The translations under genes were made by a program, and so were the position numbers. 64,000 nt of DNA, taken from contig CM057340.1 of assembly GCA_030015575.1 (NCBI GenBank), forward strand, positions 756,345,632-756,409,631. Reading direction: 5' to 3'. This document shows positions 58,201 through 64,000 of the stretch, piece by piece. The first letter of the stretch is position 1, and each line of letters starts with the position of its first letter. A model generated the notes under the pieces. The model was not told the DNA's origin. It ran no database searches and saw only the letters and a list, made by a program, of their open reading frames with translations. Origin of the DNA: Agapanthus africanus. Taxonomy: Eukaryota > Streptophyta > Magnoliopsida > Asparagales > Amaryllidaceae.

Positions 58201-59535
58201 GGATGAGGCCGATTGCGGGTACATAGTGGACCCGGTATGGTACCCCGGGGTGAGAACGGTTTCGCTGTGTAGTAAACGGTAAGCCTGGCAGAGGGACTAC
58301 TACCTACCGGTGATTGATTGGACCTGGCGGTTATCCAGAGGATACTGACCAGAGTCGATAGATGGATATGGGCCTACTGCCGGGGCCGAGGGCCGATACC
58401 GCAGACAGAGCCGTGGGCTGGTCCGGACTGACGGAGCCCGTTATATGAGGATTTACGTACCGATGCTGGGCACAGTTTTCATGATGTTTTCGAGTGTCGA
58501 TACTGGACACTCCGGTTCCATGATTTAACGTGTCGCGAGGGACACAGGTGGTTTATATCCTCATATTTCCATGCATACGCTGATGATATTTACATGCATG
58601 AGGGTTATTGTCATTGGGTGACGAGTGGACAGGATCCACGTACATGCAGATTTGATTACATTGATCATACCTCACATATTATGTTATGCTATTACCTGAG
58701 GCACTGGCACGAGCACTTGGCACTACACTCATGTATAGAGATTACATTGCTAGTTTAGCATGCTTCAGCTTTATTCATATTGAGCTTTATATATATCTGA
58801 TCGTATTGACCTAGGATGGGTCATACATTCGATCTCTGCTTGTTGATATTTTCTATTCACGAGTTGGCAACTCACCCCCGTTGTGCCACAGTTCTTGCAG
58901 GTTTTGCCGTACAGATTTCATTGCGGCTTTTCTGGCACATTGCTTCTTTTACGGGTGACTTGCTTTGGTAGGTGGGTTCTTTGTATCAGAACCACCATTG
59001 TACATTATTTATTCATTGTATCTAGGAATTCTATCAACCAAAACTTGTATATTGTTTCAGACTTAGAAATCAGTTATGTATTATTTCGACCTTAGAGTCG
59101 CGCTTGTAGTATTATGGTTTTCTGGCTGTTTTGAGTTTCTTTTTGAGTTTTGATCCTCGCCATTTGGCGTTGTATATTATATTGCTTGCGTGGTTGTGAC
59201 CGTCGATTGACGAAGAGCTAGATCCCGCTTGGGGATGCCTTTTTCATTTCATATATATCATTCTTGTTGTATCCCGTTCGGGGCCAGTTTTTAACAAAGG
59301 AAACTCTGCCGAAATTTTCAGAAAAGAATACACATTTTAAAAATGCATATTCGGCTTAGTTATTTAAAAACTTTGATTTTCGAAACATGATTTCTTTACT
59401 TCTTAAAACCAGTTTTCCTTATTTACTCTTAAAATGGTTTTAGATTTCTGGGCTTTTGGCTTACTTGGATCAGATGGGGTCCTATAGACTTCATATGGTT
59501 CAAGGGCCAGTCACGTGTTCTTTCGGGTCGTGACA
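55291..59535 (+). mobile_element. Solo LTR of a large gypsy (chromovirus-type) element, 4245 bp
   Basis: Starts TGTAACG and ends GGTCGTGACA. It is flanked by perfect 5-bp target duplications GTACT at 55286-55290 and 59536-59540. There is no internal coding region and no second LTR, so it is the product of LTR-LTR recombination. It is nested in the leader of the TAT-like element, and the host leader continues on both sides. Content includes a (TA)n run at 57427-57442 and several open frames without recognisable domains. Confidence 0.88.
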
Positions 59536-59583
59536 GTACTGAAATATTGTTTTTTTTCGTGCAACAATCAACTTTCAACGACA

Positions 59584-60462
59584 ATGTCTCTTAAGATGGA
59601 TCCAGCTTCTGATGCGACCCCGATTCCGTACGTGGTCAAGATTAATACTCGTGTGGTTCTCCCCGCAAGCCTCAGTCGACAGTGGGAGGAACTGCCCCGC
59701 CAATTTGGTTCCGTCATCGTCTACCCTGCTGGAAGCGCTCATCTGGAAGAAATCCCGGCAAAACAAGTGTCCAAGCTGGTCTCAAGGGGCAAGAGGCCGA
59801 ATCTTGTGATCGCTAAGGCACTACAACCGAAACTTAAGACGGTGTCTGAATGACTCTCTGGTGCTCCGGCTGGGTGCAAGACTTCCGATACAAAGGGCAA
59901 TATCAAACGTTGCGGATGAGCTCAGGCGATGACTCTAACAAATACACGATCAGGCATCTTCTCTGGCCTCTCTATCACTCGGTCTACGACGCCTTCCCAA
60001 AGAGCCGAAGTCTGCCAAGTGCTTAAAACAGAAAAGTTAAGGCAGAAGCGGCTCAGGTATCGATCCAATAAGAGGGCTAGGACTTCGGCCATGTGGAATC
60101 TTGTGAGGTTCCAAGAGCAGGGTTACTCCGCGACGACGGATGAGTCGGCCGTAAAAATCAGCAATTCCTTCGAACCTCTGAAGTGGGTTCAGAAAAATGC
60201 TATGACCGCCAGAATCAAGAAGATGGCAGTCCGAACGTTGCTACGAAAAGACGTCTCCCGGCCCCAACAGAAAAAGTATGACACTGTCTCTTTAAGAGTC
60301 TATCAGGCGCTATGTGCCGCGCGAAAACAGCGGGGCAAAACCAAAAAGGAAGCATCAGCACCATTCAAGAATCCGGCCAGGCCAGCCGCCTTCAATCGAC
60401 TGCCCGTTACCGAAACGGGGGGAAGGGTCAAGATAGCGATCCGTGAAATCAGCTGCCGATAA
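59584..60462 (+). pseudogene. 5' extra ORF region of the TAT-like element, frameshifted
   Basis: A first frame at 59584-59853 (MSLKMDPASDATPI..WEELPRQFGSVIVYPAG) ends in TGA. A different frame at about 59857-60025 reads WCSGWVQDFRYKGQYQ..HLLWPLYHSVYDAF. The frame 59929-60462 continues with a basic segment (RQKRLRYRSNKRART, KTKKEASAPFKN). Together they look like one protein broken by frameshifts. An extra ORF ahead of gag is known from TAT/Ogre elements; its function is unknown. Confidence 0.6.
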
Positions 60463-60499
60463 TAAAAAGACGGCTGGATATATTATCCATATAGTCTAT

Positions 60500-62507
60500 A
60501 TGGCGGGCGGGCGCCCCAGCGACAACCTTCGCAGCAAAAGCAAGGATGGGACCACCACATCCGAAGCCCAATCTGGCTTGAATGTAGTTGCCGCTTCCCA
60601 AGAACAGCCGCCTCTGCTGGATGATGAAAACCCTCTCGATGAGGATGATAGGTAGAAAGGCCCCTCAGTCCATGTAGAGTCAAGCTCGGACAGCGAGAAA
60701 GTGTCGACTTTCCGCCCTAGGACCGCGGAGCAAGAGCCGCTTCAAGAGCTTTGAAAACAGCTCAGGATCAAAGATAAAGAGATGACCAAGATATATTTGA
60801 AAATTGACAACCTAAGGAACGTTGTGATGCAGCTTACGGCTCAAATTACTCGAGCGCCTCCCAATCAAGCATAAGTCAGTACTCATGAGCCGGATAATGA
60901 CAATCCGAAGCGGCCGATGCCTATCCCTTTGGGTCCAAGATTGGTCGAGCCGCACGAAAGCTGGTCACATTCCGCTTATTGGGACGCCTTGGCCCCGGAT
61001 AACACTATCCCGCTAACACAAAACCGGATAATGGATTTGGTCACCAGCAAGGTTAAAACATTGGTGGCCGAAGCTGAAGCTAAGAAAGAAATTGGCGGTA
61101 GTGGGCGGCCATATCCCGCACAGTACGATCTGATCGAGTTCTCGAGTGGCTACGTCATTCCTAAGTTTGGAAGATTTGACGGGATGAGAAATGCAAATCA
61201 GCACATCGCCCACTTTAAAGCATCGTGTGGAAATACAGGGGGCAATGATGCGCTCCTTCTTCGTCAGTTTATCAACAGCCTGACCGGTGTCGCCTTCGAC
61301 TGGTACGCGAGTATACCAGACGGTACCGTTATTACCTTTGCCCCAATAGAGTCTCTGTTTCGACAAAGGATCATGAGTGTCAGTAATAAAATCTCCATAG
61401 CTGATCTTGTGAGGACCAAGCCGGGGAAGAATGAAAGCAACACCGACTTTATCGCCCGATGGCGTAATCTCACAGTCAAGTGCGATCTGTCGCTGGAGCA
61501 GGACCAGTCCGTCAGCCTTCTCATTGGGAACCTCAGCAATTGGATGGTCCTATTCCTGTGTCAGCAGGCCTCAAGACGTTTCAAGAGCTAACCAAGAAAT
61601 TCCAAATGCTGGAATGCTCGAAGCAAGAGTCTACCCCGGACTCTCAGAGAGACAAGACTTGGAAAAGCAAGCGGGACGACAACCGTAGAAGTAGGAGTTC
61701 CAACAGTACCAGTGTCTTCAATGCGTCTGACAATGAAGACAAGCGAAAGGCAGGCGACTCCAAAACCAATCGGCCTCGAAAGCCATTGCTGGGAGGAGAA
61801 GGGCTTTCCCTAGGGGAGAAAAAGAACAAGGTTTACTCTTTCAGAAAGGACAATGTCCGCAAGATATTCAAAGATGCCTTGAACAATGGTCTACAATTGC
61901 CGGAGTCGAAGAGACCCCACGAAGTAAAAATGACCGACAATCCCCTGTATTGCCCGTACCACAGAGTAGTGAGCCATGCGATCAAGGATTGCTATATCTT
62001 AAAAGACTGGGTTGAGAAGCAGTACAAGGCTGGAGAGATCGAGCTGTTCAAAAGTGTGTTGGTGAACAATCAAGTTGCAACCACTAACTTTATACAGACA
62101 AAAGCTGAAGCCTTCTGGGAGTAGACAGCCGAACCCGCTGCCTTGGGAAATGAGACGGACTCACCGCGGCCTCCGTGGAGTAAGCAAATATCTAATAAGA
62201 CGAAAAGGATGCTAAATCTACTTCAAAAAGAGCCCAGAACGGAATGGGAAGGGCAGAAGAAACCCACCATTCCAGCTGCCAATTCGGCCCAATCAGGTTC
62301 AAAATCCAAAAAGCTCAAGAAGAAGAAAAGTGCAGCTCGACACGAAAATGAGTCTGCAGGGAGATCGACCATTCAAAAATATATCGATTCCCTCGAAGAC
62401 TATGAACAGAAGGAAAGAAATCTAATTCAATTAAAGGAGTTCCTCTCTATAAAAGCGGCTGAAATTCTGGAGGAGTTAGAGGAATACTCCAATGAAGAGA
62501 TTTTATA
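60500..62507 (+). pseudogene. gag of the TAT-like element, with stops and a frameshift
   Basis: The start is ATG at 60500 (MAGGRPSDNLRSK). The same frame continues to 61591 with in-frame stops at 60653 (TAG), 60752 (TGA) and 60872 (TAA). It covers a coiled-coil-like segment (KDKEMTKIYLKIDNL) and the retrotransposon gag core (FGRFDGMRNANQHIAHF..LLRQFINSLTGVAFDWYAS..FRQRI). Near 61545 coding shifts frame and goes on to 62124, with the TAT-type CPYHR..SHAIKDCY motif at about 61950-61992 in place of a classical zinc knuckle. A TAG at 62122-62124 precedes an in-frame lysine- and glutamate-rich tail to 62508. Gag would form the particle that packages element RNA. Confidence 0.85.
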
Positions 62508-64000
62508 GTGACCTGCTACGCCATCCATCTTGGCAGCGACTCTGAGGAGGAGCTATGTTTTCCCGAAGAGGACGAGAAGCTCGCCACAAGGGCCAACCAA
62601 AGCCAGCTCAAAAGCAGCAGGGCTTTGCCGCCAAATTAGGGCAACGCCCTAAAAGGAAAGGAAAACAGGTGGCTAATGAGGAAGATGGCAGAGAACCGGC
62701 TAATGAAAACTCAAGTCCTTCCTCGATGGACTATAATGTCTTGGCTCATCTCCGGAAGCTTCCGTCTCTCTTGAGCATCTATGATGCCTTGGTCTTATCT
62801 AAGGAGCTTAGAGATGTTCTCATTCACGCTCTACAAAACACCGAGCGGTATCGGGCTCGCTTTGCGAAAATTAATATGAAAGAAGCCCAGTACGCTTTGC
62901 ATGCCACCGCAGTCACGTTTAAGGATGAAGACTTGCTATTGGGAACGGTTGAGCATAATCGGCCACTTTACGTGACCGAGTACAGCGACAGTGATCAGAT
63001 TAATCGCATATTGATTGATCCGGGGTCCTCAGTGAACATCATGAACTTGTGAACTCTGAAGAGTTTGTCAATGGACGTCTGACACCTGTTGAGGAAAGGG
63101 ATTGTCATTCAAGGCTTCAATCAAAACTGCCAGCAAGTTCTGTGGTCTATAGCATTGCCAATCAAATTTGGGGATCTGCAGATCGAAGCTAAGATATACG
63201 TGATCGACGCTGACACGTCTTACAAAATTCTCTTGGGGCGACCGTGGCTCCACGATTACGGCATCATTCCGTCAACTCTCCATCAATGCATGAAGTATAC
63301 TAAAAATGGCGAAGAAAGATGCATTAATGGAGACATCCAGCCCTTCGGTGTGCATGAAGTCCGATATGAAGATTCTCGGTACTTTGTGAACCTCCAAAGT
63401 GCTGAGCCACAGCTGACTGAAGACAGAACAGCCCCGAAACTCAAAAGAAAATCTGAGCTGGCTGTCACTTTCAAAAGCAAAAAACCCCAAGTGCGCCCGC
63501 GTCTCGGTAGTGACACTGATGAGTCCGATGCTGGAAGTTCGTCCTTCCGTAAAACTCGCCCTCGTTTCGGTGGCCATACGGACGAATCTGATACTGAAGG
63601 CCCATCTAGCAGCAAAGTCCGCCCTCATCTTGGCAGCGACACTGAAGAGTCGGAGGAAGAAGGCCTGCCTTGCAACGGCTGTACAGATTGGACCCCCATG
63701 AAACAAGCGAAACTACGAGAGACCTTCGAAATTACAGAAGGGTCCCTAGTTGTCACAAGGGTGCCAGAGCAGATGTGCAAAAAGCTCGATGCATCGTCAG
63801 TCGTTACCATGGACCAGCTGAAAACTTTCTACGTTCCCGGAAGAAAAAATGGACAGAAGGGCATCCTGTTTTATGGGTCAAATCCTGTGGTGCACCCGGA
63901 TGATTTGTCTGTCGCGTGCCTTCCCTATGAGAGAGGCATAAGAGTCGTCCTCAATCCTAGATACTATGCACCCAAGATGCGGGAATATTTCAAAAGGTGC
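62508..64000 (+). pseudogene. Protease region of the TAT-like element, partial, with stops
   Basis: After two frame changes near 62508 and 62600, one frame runs to the window end. It holds the aspartic protease motif ILIDPGSSVNIMNL (62999-63049) and, downstream, YKILLGRPWLHDYGIIPSTLHQ (about 63220-63288), the second half of the protease fold. TGA stops at 63050-63052 and about 63080 interrupt it. Residues encoded at 63490-63660 form three acidic tandem repeats (RPRLGSDTDESD, RPRFGGHTDESD, RPHLGSDTEESE). A related HLGSDSEEE lies at about 62527-62553. Reverse transcriptase should follow beyond the window. Confidence 0.8.

Larger units (their letters stand above)
53686..64000 (+). mobile_element. 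TAT-like Ty3/gypsy retrotransposon, 5' part (runs off the window)
   Basis: 5' LTR 53686-55195, primer-binding site at 55201, a leader interrupted by a solo LTR (55291-59535), a 5' ORF region (59584-60462), gag (60500-62507) and a protease region that continues past 64000. The LTR belongs to the same family as 24387-25928 but lies in opposite orientation. Coding frames carry stops and frameshifts, so the element is not autonomous in this state. Confidence 0.88.

Noticed and set aside
56436..59095. Short open frames in the 4.2-kb solo LTR
   Set aside because: They lie inside a noncoding LTR and have no retroelement or host domains.

Overview
The window looks like nuclear DNA of a flowering plant. 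It has genes with short exons and GT..AG introns, clusters of degenerate Ty3/gypsy and Ty1/copia LTR retrotransposons, small TIR elements (MITEs), Helitron-like ends, and CT/GA and TA microsatellites in AT-rich spacer. Nothing here names the species. Only two host genes look intact: a single-pass membrane protein with a cysteine-rich PAN/Apple-like domain (minus strand, 4687-8763) and a DUF829/TMEM53-type alpha/beta-hydrolase (plus strand, 12876-19628, seven exons, about 370 aa). Both exon sets are phase-consistent with no stops, though the last exon of the first gene is unresolved.

Left part (1-22 kb): a multi-exon pseudogene of the ribonucleotide reductase large subunit (948-2685) lies in a stretch that ends at a Helitron-like 3' terminus (4022). 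The two genes follow. Their long introns hold MITEs, including a hAT-like MITE with a perfect 8-bp target duplication (16006-16687). A PIF/Harbinger-type MITE lies between the genes. A decayed copy of the last hydrolase exon (20945-21045) and a LINE ORF2 tail (21498-21690) follow.

Middle (22-46 kb): a 2-kb copia LTR (22042-24000, minus) with its 3' internal end is interrupted by the 3' half of a TAT-like Ty3/gypsy element (24387-29165, minus) that has an LTR, a polypurine tract, a 34-unit 30-bp minisatellite and a broken integrase. About 5 kb of spacer contains a hAT-like MITE relative and a two-exon CCR4-type deadenylase fragment. A second TAT-like segment in plus orientation (about 34.7-44.8 kb) carries a higher-order tandem array, an antisense spliced but decayed plant-mobile-domain gene (36705-40901), and about 3.5 kb that is a near-continuous chain of short perfect palindromes. 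A second copia LTR (about 45.0-46.3 kb) follows.

Right part (46-64 kb): an internally deleted chromovirus-like gypsy element has a 4.7-kb LTR containing a tRNA-like module, followed by an inverted partial copy of the same LTR. A decayed copia RNase H lies next to it. Then comes a third TAT-like element in plus orientation (LTR 53686-55195, PBS, gag, protease) that runs off the right edge. Its leader is split by a 4.2-kb solo LTR with perfect GTACT target duplications. All retroelement reading frames seen here carry stops or frameshifts. The unusual material is mostly noncoding: palindrome chains, minisatellites and a module shared by three TAT-like segments.
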